Positions 46,187 through 54,087 of a DNA stretch of 64,000 nt are shown piece after piece. The notes beneath the pieces are model-generated. The model saw nothing but the letters and a program-made list of their open reading frames with translations. It ran no database searches and was not told where the DNA came from. Position numbers and translations under genes: made by a program. Each line of letters opens with the position of its first letter. Position 1 is the first letter of the stretch. The stretch comes from Cecembia calidifontis (lineage in GTDB: Bacteria; Bacteroidota; Bacteroidia; Cytophagales; Cyclobacteriaceae), in assembly GCF_004216715.1 (NCBI RefSeq), contig NZ_SGXG01000001.1:3456501-3520500 (forward strand). The letters run 5' to 3'.

Positions 46187-47392
46187 ATGAAAATTGGAAT
46201 TATAGGCGCCGGAGCAGCCGGATATTTCTCAGCCATTCATGCCGCAAAAGCAGGGGCTGAAGTAATGATTTTAGAAAAAACTTCCAAACCTCTTGCCAAG
46301 GTTAAAATCTCAGGGGGAGGAAGGTGCAATGTAACCCATGCAGCTTTTGAAAATTCCAATTTGGTTAAAAATTACCCGAGGGGAGAAAAGTTTCTAAAAA
46401 GGGTTTTTAAAAACTTCTCAGTCAAAGATACCATTGAATGGTTTGAGAGCAGGGGAGTTCCTTTAAAAACAGAGGCAGATGGAAGGATGTTTCCAGTTTC
46501 CGATGATTCCCAATCCATCATTAATGCCCTACAAAAAGAAGCCCGTCAAGTAGGGGTCAAGGTCTATTTGAATCATGGAGTAGATAAAATTCAAAAAAAA
46601 GCGGGGCATTTTGAAGTACTGACAAAGGAAAAAACATTTTTATTTGACAGGTTAATTATATGCAGTGGGGGATCTCCTAAGGCTGATGGATTTGCGTTTA
46701 TCAAGGGGTTGGGGCATACCATCGTAGATCCGATACCTTCTTTGTTTACCTTCAATACCCCTCAGGAGCCTATAAGAAAACTGATGGGCATTTCGGTTCC
46801 CGATGCATTGGTCAGAATAGAAGGGACAAAATTGGCCTATAAAGGCCCGGTACTGATTACCCACTGGGGACTCAGTGGTCCTGCTGTGCTTAAACTATCT
46901 GCTTTTGGTGCCAAATGGCTTTATGATAAAAAGTATGAAGCGAAGGCCCATATCCGTTGGAACCAGCATTGGACTGAGGATCAATTAATCCGTGACCTTA
47001 ACAATTTCAAAAATGAGCATCCTAAGAAAAAAATCAGTGGCAATCCACTTTTCAGTCTGCCTTCCCGATTGTGGGTTCATCTTTGTGATCAATCTGAAAT
47101 CATGACAGAAACTGTCTGGCAAAATTTACCAAAAAAACAATTCCATAAATTAGTTCAGAATCTTTTTTGCTATATTGTCGCCGTAAAAGGCAAAACTACA
47201 TTCAAAGAAGAATTTGTAACTGCCGGGGGGGTAAATTTGAATGAGGTAAATCCTGAAACCATGGAAAGTAAACTGTTCGAGGGTTTATTTTTCGCCGGAG
47301 AAGTGCTGGATATTGATGGAATTACAGGTGGTTTTAATTTTCAGGCTGCTTGGAGTACAGGGTATCTGGCCGGTATAAATGCAAGTGAATAA
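46187..47392 (+). CDS. HI0933/YhiN-type flavoprotein
   Basis: This 401-residue protein has the FAD motif IGIIGAGAAGYFSAIHAAKAG at the start, KVKISGGGRCNVTHA at about residue 42, and the C-terminal signature FVTAGGVNLNEV with FFAGEVLDIDGITGGFNFQAAW. This is the HI0933-like family (including BaiN-type reductases); its reaction is not known for most members. It belongs to a plus-strand run HerA-like ATPase / flavoprotein / HPt-like protein with gaps of 21 and 9 bases. Confidence 0.9.
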   Translation: MKIGIIGAGAAGYFSAIHAAKAGAEVMILEKTSKPLAKVKISGGGRCNVTHAAFENSNLVKNYPRGEKFLKRVFKNFSVKDTIEWFESRGVPLKTEADGRMFPVSDDSQSIINALQKEARQVGVKVYLNHGVDKIQKKAGHFEVLTKEKTFLFDRLIICSGGSPKADGFAFIKGLGHTIVDPIPSLFTFNTPQEPIRKLMGISVPDALVRIEGTKLAYKGPVLITHWGLSGPAVLKLSAFGAKWLYDKKYEAKAHIRWNQHWTEDQLIRDLNNFKNEHPKKKISGNPLFSLPSRLWVHLCDQSEIMTETVWQNLPKKQFHKLVQNLFCYIVAVKGKTTFKEEFVTAGGVNLNEVNPETMESKLFEGLFFAGEVLDIDGITGGFNFQAAWSTGYLAGINASE

Positions 47393-47401
47393 ATTTTGAG
47401 C

Positions 47402-47770
47402 ATGTACAATACACCGCCTGTTAATTTTGATAAGATCCATGAGATGACCGATGGTGATGCCGATTTCAAGGCTGAACTCATTTCTGCCATTTATACCTCA
47501 TTGGTTGAATTGAGAAACACTTATATCGAAGGGGCCTCCATGGAGGATGAAAATACCATTCAGGAAATCCGGCATAAAGTCAAGCCATCTTTGGTCATGT
47601 TTGAGATCAATCCTTTGAATGATATTCTCTCAGAAGGAAAGGATATCATTGAGTCACATGGTTTCGGCCCTGAATTCTTAGACCATTTCGAAAAATTTTT
47701 AGATGCGGTTCAAGAGGCGATAGATTTTCTCGAACCTGAGTTCAAAAAAATTGAAGGGACAGAAGAATAA
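47402..47770 (+). CDS. HPt-like (histidine phosphotransfer) protein
   Basis: The 122-residue protein is all-helical and has the form of an HPt domain. NFDKIHEMTDGDADFKAELI opens the bundle, and IRHKVKPSLVMFEI (about residues 56-69) places a histidine followed by lysine and a buried helix, as in phosphorelay proteins. The start is the ATG at 47402; an in-frame TTG lies two codons upstream. It would shuttle a phosphate between a hybrid kinase and a regulator, but no partner is next to it. The family call is by pattern only. Confidence 0.7.
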   Translation: MYNTPPVNFDKIHEMTDGDADFKAELISAIYTSLVELRNTYIEGASMEDENTIQEIRHKVKPSLVMFEINPLNDILSEGKDIIESHGFGPEFLDHFEKFLDAVQEAIDFLEPEFKKIEGTEE

Positions 47771-47780
47771 ACGCTGTCCC

Positions 47781-48770
47781 TTATTTCATTACTAAGTCTA
47801 CCAATCGGTTAGAATAACCTGCTTCATTATCGTACCAACCCACAATCTTCACCAGATTTCCTTTGGCGGAAGTAAGTCCCGAATCAAATATGCAGGAATG
47901 GGGATTACCGATAATATCAATAGAAACGATAGGGTCTTCTACATATTCTATGATTCCCTTCATTTCATTCATCGCACTTTTACGGAATACCTCATTAATT
48001 TCCTCAGTGTTTGTTTCCCGCTGAAGTTGCACGATAAGGTCTGTCAAAGAACCATCCGGCACAGGGACCCGCATGGCAGAGGCTTCAATCTTTCCCTTGA
48101 GGTGAGGTAATACAATTTCCATTGCTTTGGCAGCATGGGTAGTGGTAGGAATGATGGAATAGGCCGCTGCCCTAGCTCTTCTCAAATCCCTGTGCGGGGC
48201 ATCATGTAAGTTTTGGTCATTGGTGTAAGAATGAACCGTGGAAACAAATCCTTTTAAAATCCCAAAATTTTCATCCAACAATTTGACCATAGGCGCCAGG
48301 CAATTTGTGGTGCAGGAAGCGTTGGAAATGATACGCTCATTGCCTTTGAGGATATGATCGTTTACACCCAAAACCACCGTAGGTACATCATCATCTTTAG
48401 CGGGAGCAGTAATGATAACTTTCTTGGCTCCTGCTTGGAGGTGACCTGAAGCCGAAACCTTGTCTGTGAATTTGCCGGTTGATTCTAGGACAATGTCCAC
48501 ATCCAGGTCTGCCCATGGAATATTGGAAGGATCTTTTTCAGCAAAAATTCTGATTTTTTTATCCCGGACCAAGATATGACCGTCCTCTACACTTACTTTA
48601 TGGGGATACCTACCGTGAACGGAATCGTATTGAAGTAAGTGGGCAAGGGTTTTAGGATCTGTTAGGTCATTGACGGCCACCAGGTCTATCCCTTCTTTTT
48701 CCAAAAGCAATTTTATCGTAAGGCGGCCAATCCTTCCACAACCATTGACTGCAACACGTTTATTTTTCAT
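47781..48770 (-). CDS. gap: Glyceraldehyde-3-phosphate dehydrogenase, type I
   Basis: The 329-residue enzyme has the NAD-binding start VAVNGCGRIGRL, the active-site cysteine in SNASCTTNCLAPM (about residue 150) and WYDNEAGYSNRLVDL at the end. It catalyses the reversible oxidative phosphorylation of glyceraldehyde 3-phosphate in glycolysis. It runs convergent to the HPt-like gene, with 10 bases between their ends. Confidence 0.96.
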   Translation of the reverse strand: MKNKRVAVNGCGRIGRLTIKLLLEKEGIDLVAVNDLTDPKTLAHLLQYDSVHGRYPHKVSVEDGHILVRDKKIRIFAEKDPSNIPWADLDVDIVLESTGKFTDKVSASGHLQAGAKKVIITAPAKDDDVPTVVLGVNDHILKGNERIISNASCTTNCLAPMVKLLDENFGILKGFVSTVHSYTNDQNLHDAPHRDLRRARAAAYSIIPTTTHAAKAMEIVLPHLKGKIEASAMRVPVPDGSLTDLIVQLQRETNTEEINEVFRKSAMNEMKGIIEYVEDPIVSIDIIGNPHSCIFDSGLTSAKGNLVKIVGWYDNEAGYSNRLVDLVMK

Positions 48771-48895
48771 GAAGTTGGTTAGTCTTTATAAATGAAAAGC
48801 GAAATTAAGAATTTGTTTGGCAAAGACTAAAAATATTTTTTTCTACTTATTTTCAGCAATTTGAACAGAGGTAACCAAATATTTTTTTGTCAAGT

Positions 48896-48926
48896 TTTGG
48901 ATTGTAGATTTAACCCTCTATATTTG
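48896..48926 (+). promoter_or_regulatory. Consensus Bacteroidota promoter for tRNA-Glu
   Basis: TTTG at 48896-48899 and TATATTTG at 48919-48926 are 19 bases apart, an exact match to the TTTG / TAnnTTTG pattern of the main sigma factor in this phylum. The first tRNA starts 40 bases downstream. Confidence 0.85.
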
Positions 48927-48965
48927 CATCACCGTTTCGAAAACGGCTTTCCCCAAAACCAAAAT

Positions 48966-49037
48966 GGTCGATTCGTCTAGGGGTTAGGACGCATCCCTTT
49001 CACGGATGAAACACGGGTTCGATTCCCGTATCGACTA
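48966..49037 (+). tRNA. tRNA-Glu (TTC), copy 1
   Basis: 72 bases fold as a standard cloverleaf: acceptor GGTCGAT / ATCGACT with discriminator A, anticodon arm CATCC-CTTTCAC-GGATG giving anticodon TTC, and T arm with GTTCGATTC. CCA is not encoded. Confidence 0.95.
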
Positions 49038-49039
49038 CT

Positions 49040-49073
49040 GAAAACACTGGAAAATCTTCAGTGTTTTCTTTTT
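49040..49073 (+). terminator. Terminator between the two tRNA-Glu genes
   Basis: GAAAACACTG / CAGTGTTTTC, a perfect 10-bp stem, followed by T residues. Confidence 0.8.
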
Positions 49074-49077
49074 GAAA

Positions 49078-49149
49078 GGTCCATTCGTCTAGGGGTTAGG
49101 ACGCATCCCTTTCACGGATGAAACACGGGTTCGATTCCCGTATGGACTA
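49078..49149 (+). tRNA. tRNA-Glu (TTC), copy 2
   Basis: Identical to copy 1 except that the acceptor stem has GGTCCAT / ATGGACT: the fifth pair is swapped from G-C to C-G, so pairing is kept. Anticodon TTC; CCA not encoded. Confidence 0.95.
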
Positions 49150-49230
49150 CGACAAATTGATGTTTTTCATCGTTCGGATTGCTTTGAGCATGATGAATTT
49201 GTTTTATGGTTGTTAGTGGTTAAAGTGAGT

Positions 49231-49262
49231 GAAAACCCAGCCTTCTAGGCTGGGTTTTTCAT
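49231..49262. terminator. Two-way terminator between tRNA-Glu and the radical SAM gene
   Basis: AAAACCCAGCC / GGCTGGGTTTT, an 11-bp stem with T residues after it on both strands. It serves the tRNA gene and the convergent radical SAM gene. Confidence 0.88.
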
Positions 49263-49263
49263 T

Positions 49264-51468
49264 TTATACCAGCACAAGTCCTTCCTCTTCCAGGGAAATC
49301 CAAGTAGATGATTGGAAAAACTCCAAGAAATCCCCCAGACCAAAATTTTCAAATGATTCTTTTAGCTGGGAAAATGTCAACTCTTTTTTATCTCTTTCAG
49401 GCTGAATCAAAGGCAGGATTTCCATCAGCCATCGGGCCTCTTTTTCTCCCAATTTGAGCTGGGAACTTCCTCTTTTATGTTCAAAAATCAGTTTATTCCC
49501 CTGTCGTTGTTTCCCCTTTTTTTGATAGGTATAAGCAAACAAATCCGGTTTTCCCCCTAACCATACCACTTTAGCATTAGGTTTGAAAGCCATTGGGGGT
49601 TCATCCTGCAAAGCTTTGAAAATGAAATTTGCAGGTACACTTGTTTTTGGAATTTTAAAATCAAACCACTCCTGCAAGGGGAAATCAAAACAGATTCCAT
49701 GCATGTAGTTGAACAGGGCCTTTTTCAATCCAGAACTGAACTGCTCATGATCTGTACCCAAAGGATCATCATGGCTTAGGTCATTGTCCGCAAAATCTCC
49801 TGGCTCAGGTCCTGTCTTTACCACTTGATAAGCTTTAGGATCCAAGCCAATAGGCGCATGGGAGGTCATGGCAAAAAGATGCCAAAAACCAGATTGAAGG
49901 ACATGGTTGGCAAATAATTGCCTGACCATTTCCAGACTATCAATAGTTTCCTGGGCTGTTTGGGTGGGAAATCCATACATCAGGTAGGCATGGACCATGA
50001 TACCTGCTTCGGTGAAATTCCTGGCAATGCGGGCAACCTGCGCCACTGTAACACCTTTCTGCATCAATTCCAGCAAACGGTCGGAAGCTACTTCCAGGCC
50101 CCCAGATACAGCTATACAGCCTGAAGCCTTCAATAAACGGCAAAGATCCCTGGTAAATCTTTCTTCAAACCGAATATTGGTCCACCAGCTGATTTTCAGT
50201 TTTCTTTTAAGGATTTCAATCGCCAACTCACGCATCAGGGCAGGCGGGGCAGCTTCATCCACAAAATGGAAGCCCGTTTCCCCTGTTTGGGCTATCAGTT
50301 CCTCAATGCGGTCACAGATAATGGATGCACTGATGGGTTCATAATTTTTGATATAATCCAGTGTAATGTCACAAAAAGTACATTTTTTCCAATAACAGCC
50401 ATGTGCCATGGTCAGCTTATTCCATCTGCCATCTGACCAAAGCCGGTGCATGGGATTAGCTATTTCAATGACAGAAAGGTATTGTTTTAAAGGTAAACCC
50501 GAATAATCCGGCGTTCCGGTTTTGCTGAAAGGAATATCACTTTCCTTGGATCCATTAAAATAGCGGACCTTCCCATCTTCAAGGGCAAAGGTCCGTTTGA
50601 GGTTGTGGATTTCCCGCTTACCTTCCAAGAATTCCAAAAGACAGGTCAAGGGCCTTTCCCCATCATCCAAGGTAATATAATCGATGTAGTGGAATACCCT
50701 AGGTTCTTTAAGTGACCTCAGTTCTGTATTGGGATAGCCACCACCCATAGCTACCTTAATATGGGGATGCTGCTTTTTGATATAGTCTCCACAGCGCAAT
50801 GCTCCATAAAGATTTCCGGGAAAAGGCACAGAAAGGCAGACCAAACAGGGATCGGCTTGCTTTATTTCTTTTTCAAGCTCTTCTATTAAATAGCGGTCAA
50901 CAAAAGATGGTTCAGCCTCTAAGGCTTCATGAAGGGGATCAAATGAAACCGCTGACCTTCCCAGGCGTTCTGCATACCTGCTAAACCCAAAATAGGGATC
51001 TAAGACCTCTTGGATAAAATCACCTATATCTTCAAGATACAAAGTCGCCAGATGTCTGGCCTTGTCCTGTATTCCCATGGTTCCAAATGCCCATTCCAAA
51101 TCATCCAATTGGTCAAACCTGGAGGCTTGGGGCAAAAAGTCTCCTTCACATATATTATAGGCCAAAGTTGGATTTTCAAACTGGAGGAATTTGATTACAG
51201 GCTCAATCGTCTCAATATATTCCTCTCTCAATTTGAAAATTCTTTTTGCATTGGAGCCAAATGAATGGATTTTCTTTTTTTCTGCTTCAGTAAAGAGCTC
51301 CCTAAGCCCGGGTTTTGAAAAAATCCTCAGGATCACTTTTATCCCCAAATCCGCCTGAAAAGAAGTTTTGTCTAAAGTATTGAGGTAACCTTTGATATAG
51401 GCAGTAGCAGGATAGGGGGTATTCAGCTGGGTAAAGGGAGGAGTAAGGAGAAGGATCGAATTGGACAC
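49264..51468 (-). CDS. B12-binding-domain radical SAM protein
   Basis: From the GTG at 51468 the product has 734 residues and begins SNSILLLTPPFTQLNTPYPA, the normal N-terminus for this family. A cobalamin-binding-type domain (about residues 60-300) with CLSVPFPGNLYGAL and GGGYPNTEL precedes a radical SAM core with CYWKKCTFCD (about residue 355), whose three cysteines bind the iron-sulfur cluster. The C-terminal ~200 residues are unassigned. The substrate is unknown. A longer frame from a TTG at 51591 was rejected because that DNA is the tail of an IS1595 transposase. The element ends about 67 bases upstream and may have replaced the native promoter. Confidence 0.85.
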   Translation of the reverse strand: MSNSILLLTPPFTQLNTPYPATAYIKGYLNTLDKTSFQADLGIKVILRIFSKPGLRELFTEAEKKKIHSFGSNAKRIFKLREEYIETIEPVIKFLQFENPTLAYNICEGDFLPQASRFDQLDDLEWAFGTMGIQDKARHLATLYLEDIGDFIQEVLDPYFGFSRYAERLGRSAVSFDPLHEALEAEPSFVDRYLIEELEKEIKQADPCLVCLSVPFPGNLYGALRCGDYIKKQHPHIKVAMGGGYPNTELRSLKEPRVFHYIDYITLDDGERPLTCLLEFLEGKREIHNLKRTFALEDGKVRYFNGSKESDIPFSKTGTPDYSGLPLKQYLSVIEIANPMHRLWSDGRWNKLTMAHGCYWKKCTFCDITLDYIKNYEPISASIICDRIEELIAQTGETGFHFVDEAAPPALMRELAIEILKRKLKISWWTNIRFEERFTRDLCRLLKASGCIAVSGGLEVASDRLLELMQKGVTVAQVARIARNFTEAGIMVHAYLMYGFPTQTAQETIDSLEMVRQLFANHVLQSGFWHLFAMTSHAPIGLDPKAYQVVKTGPEPGDFADNDLSHDDPLGTDHEQFSSGLKKALFNYMHGICFDFPLQEWFDFKIPKTSVPANFIFKALQDEPPMAFKPNAKVVWLGGKPDLFAYTYQKKGKQRQGNKLIFEHKRGSSQLKLGEKEARWLMEILPLIQPERDKKELTFSQLKESFENFGLGDFLEFFQSSTWISLEEEGLVLV

Positions 51469-51563
51469 TGAATTTGAATTTGTGACAAATTTGGTGATTT
51501 TTTGTGGAGAACAGGAATAAAAAATGCAGTTGAAAAGAAAAAAGGCAAAATTGTAATATATGA

Positions 51564-51700
51564 TTATCCGCTTGTATACAAGTAGGGGCAAATGCTCGCA
51601 ATAACAAGTCTATCAAAGAGTTTTTTACCAAAGTATCTTCGGTTTAGTTTATAACAGAATTCATTGAGATAGTTTTGAAGCATCTTTTCTGAAACCATAT
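51564..51700 (-). pseudogene. 3' remnant of the IS1595 transposase
   Basis: Reading on from the target duplication AACCATAT, this piece adds HMVSEKMLQNYLNEFCYKL and NRRYFGKKLFDRLVIA in frame and stops with TAA at 51564. This is the conserved C-terminus expected for IS1595 transposases and joins exactly to the fragment at 53140-53923. Confidence 0.88.
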
Positions 51701-53131
51701 GACACTATCCCGATAAGTGTGTAAACTTCAAATTATGGTTTTATTGTCAGGTTTCAAGAAGCCTGACCCTATCACCAAATATAAGCAGGAAACTGTTAAG
51801 AATAGCTCCCCAGTCTCTGATAGGCATAGTCCATTTTTTCGATGCTTCTCTTGCAGCCAGGAAAACAGACTTCATTACGGCATCATCTGTCGGGAAAGAG
51901 AGCTTGTTTTTGGTGTATTTTCTGATCTTTCCATTGAGATTTTCAATCAGGTTGGTGGTATAGATGATTTTGCGGATTTCTACCGGGTAATCGAAGAAAG
52001 CGGTGAGTCCGTCCCAGTTGTCCCTCCAGCTTTTGATGGCATAGGAGTATTTGGGTTCCCATTTTTTGGCAAAATCGTTAAGTGCAGCCCATGCGGCCTC
52101 CTTGGTAGGGGCAGTATAAATTTCCTTCATATCCCTTGTAAAGGCCCTGCGGTCTTTTCATACGACATATCTGCATGCGTTTCTGATCTGGTGCACAACA
52201 CATATCTGGGTGACCGACTGGGGGAAGGAGGCCTTTATTGTATCAGTAAACCCGTTCAGGTTGTCAGTTGCCGTTATGAGAATATCTTCAACCCCCCGGG
52301 CTTTCAGGTCGGTGAGTACCCCCATCCAGAAAGCCGAAGATTCATTCTTGCCGAGCCAAAGTCCGAGTATTTCCTTGAGACCGTTGGTCCTGAGCCCAAC
52401 GGCAATGTAAACGGTCTTGTTGACCACTTTGGAGTTCTCCCTGACTTTGAAGGATATACCGTCCATCCAGACGATCAGGTAAACAGGGTCAAGCGGTCTG
52501 TTCCTCCATGCAACAATATCCTCCGCTACGGCACCTGTAACCCTTGAGATGGTTGAAGTGGATACATTGATATCATAAAGCTCCCGGATCTGTTCCTCGA
52601 TGTCCTGGTTTGACATCCCCTTGGGCATACATGGATATGATCACGTTTTCAACGCCCTCCGCCATACTTCTGCGTTTGGGCACAAGGACAGGCTCAAAGC
52701 TGCCGTCCCGGTCTCTCGGGACTCTGATTTCAGCCTCTCCAAATGTGTTTTTTATTGTTTTGGTGGAATAGCCGTTCCTTGAATTGGGATTATCGGAACT
52801 CTGATGCTTTTCATAGCCAAGATGGGCATCCAGCTCACCTTCAAACATTTTCTCTACAGCTCTTTTCTGAAGCTGTTGAAGGAAAGAATTGAGCTCCCCG
52901 GCAGTCCTGAACTGCTTGAGGAAGTCATCATTTAAGAGATCTTATTTTTTCATTTTTGTAATCTGTGTGTTATAATGGTAAGAAATTGTCCACACACAGA
53001 CCGGGGATTCGCCTACCGCGGGTTCCTCAAATTCCCTGTGCGGTTTCTTCTAAATCACACAGAGAATTTCGAGGTATAACTTTAACTTCGTAAGTAGCTA
53101 AACCAACTTACACAGTTTGTGTCATAGTCCC
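51701..53131 (-). mobile_element. IS256-family element, copy 2 (decayed), inside the IS1595 transposase
   Basis: The same terminal repeats as copy 1 (GACACTATCCCGATAAG at 51701 and, reversed, GGGACTATGACACAAAC at 53131). A perfect 8-base target duplication AACCATAT lies at 51693-51700 and 53132-53139. The DNA is nearly identical to copy 1 but the transposase is broken by three lesions. Confidence 0.93.
51744..52953 (-). pseudogene. IS256-family transposase, inactivated by three lesions
   Basis: Compared with copy 1: codon 4 is TAA instead of GAA (52942-52944); one extra C in the run near 52617-52626 shifts the frame after ISMYA; and a TGG codon has become TGA (52158-52160). The parts in between still read as the same protein, including VWMDGISFK and NLIENLNGKIRK. 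It cannot make a full transposase. Confidence 0.92.
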
Positions 53132-53923
53132 AACCATATGGTACTTCTGTAAATCCCTTTTAAGGTTGCTTATTGCTATATGTGCCCATTTGAGGTTGAA
53201 CTTGCCCTCTTTTGTGGAAGATAATTCGCTCACGTGAACATCGATACAATCTTCTAGGTTAGCATAAGTCGTACTTTCATCAGTTTGGAGCACGGCTTTT
53301 TTGTCAATCAGTCCTTTTATCAGTTTTTCGGCTGTTTTTGCCTTCAAGTTATCTATTTTGACCATCTTGAAATATCTGCAGCTTTTGTCCTTTTCTCCAG
53401 TAATTAGGTCTTCAAGAATAGATGATTCAGCCATAACAGCGACAGTAGCTTGTTTTTGGCTTCCACGGCCTTTCTTCAGCTTCGTCTTTTCCGAAGATTT
53501 TGTTGCCTTGCTTACAAAAGCCTCATCATATTCAACCATATCTTCTAGTTTATATTGGCTGTCACGTTTACCCATTGCTTCCCGGAGCTTGTGATACAGT
53601 CTGAAAACAGTCTCGTATCTGCTATGACCCATCTGCCTCTGTAGTTCAAGGCAGCTAAATCCCTTCTTGGTTGCGCTTACAAGAGTCATTGCAAGCAACC
53701 AAGTCCTCAATGGTAACTTGCTGTTTTCCATAATAGTACCATTTTTCAGTCCTGTCCTAAATTTACAATGTTTACATTGGAACATATTGAGAGAATTAAG
53801 CCAGTAGTGATCCTTGGAATTACAATTCTTGCAAATGACACCTTCTCTTTCCCTTTGTTCCTTCAAGTAATGGATGCAACTTGCCTCATCAGGATATCTT
53901 TCATTGAATTGTAGAATATTCAT
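53108..53923 (-). pseudogene. 5' part of the IS1595 transposase, truncated by IS256
   Basis: The first ~264 residues of an ISXO2-like transposase: zinc-ribbon cysteines in VICKNCNSKDHYW and FQCKHCKFRTG, catalytic aspartates in MVEYDEAFVSK and LQTDESTTYAN. The open frame runs on into the IS256 end, adding GTMTQTV that does not belong to the protein. The true remainder is at 51564-51700. Confidence 0.9.
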
Positions 53924-54087
53924 GGCCTTCTTATTTATTTACAGCCAATTAAACACTTACAATTCAGCCCTGAAAGTTATTGACACTTATTGTCAAAGTA
54001 TAAAATTTGCCCACTTGTATGTAGGCGGATATTCATATTGTAATAAACACTTTTGCCTTTTTTCTTAATCCATGATTTTATTCCCTG

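Larger units (their letters stand above)
51535..54066 (-). mobile_element. IS1595-family element, split by an IS256 copy
   Basis: A shared end AAGAAAAAAGGCAAAA occurs at 51535-51550 and, reversed, at 54051-54066. Further inside, both ends have related stretches (TATCCGC, then a TACAAGT segment and GGGCAAAT). The transposase gene spans most of the inside but is interrupted by the IS256 copy at 51701-53131. No target duplication was found at the outer ends, so the exact limits are uncertain. Confidence 0.75.

Noticed and set aside
51469..51591. N-terminal extension of the radical SAM protein from a TTG at 51591
   Set aside because: This DNA is the C-terminal end and terminal repeat of the IS1595 element read in another frame; the family start appears at the GTG at 51468.
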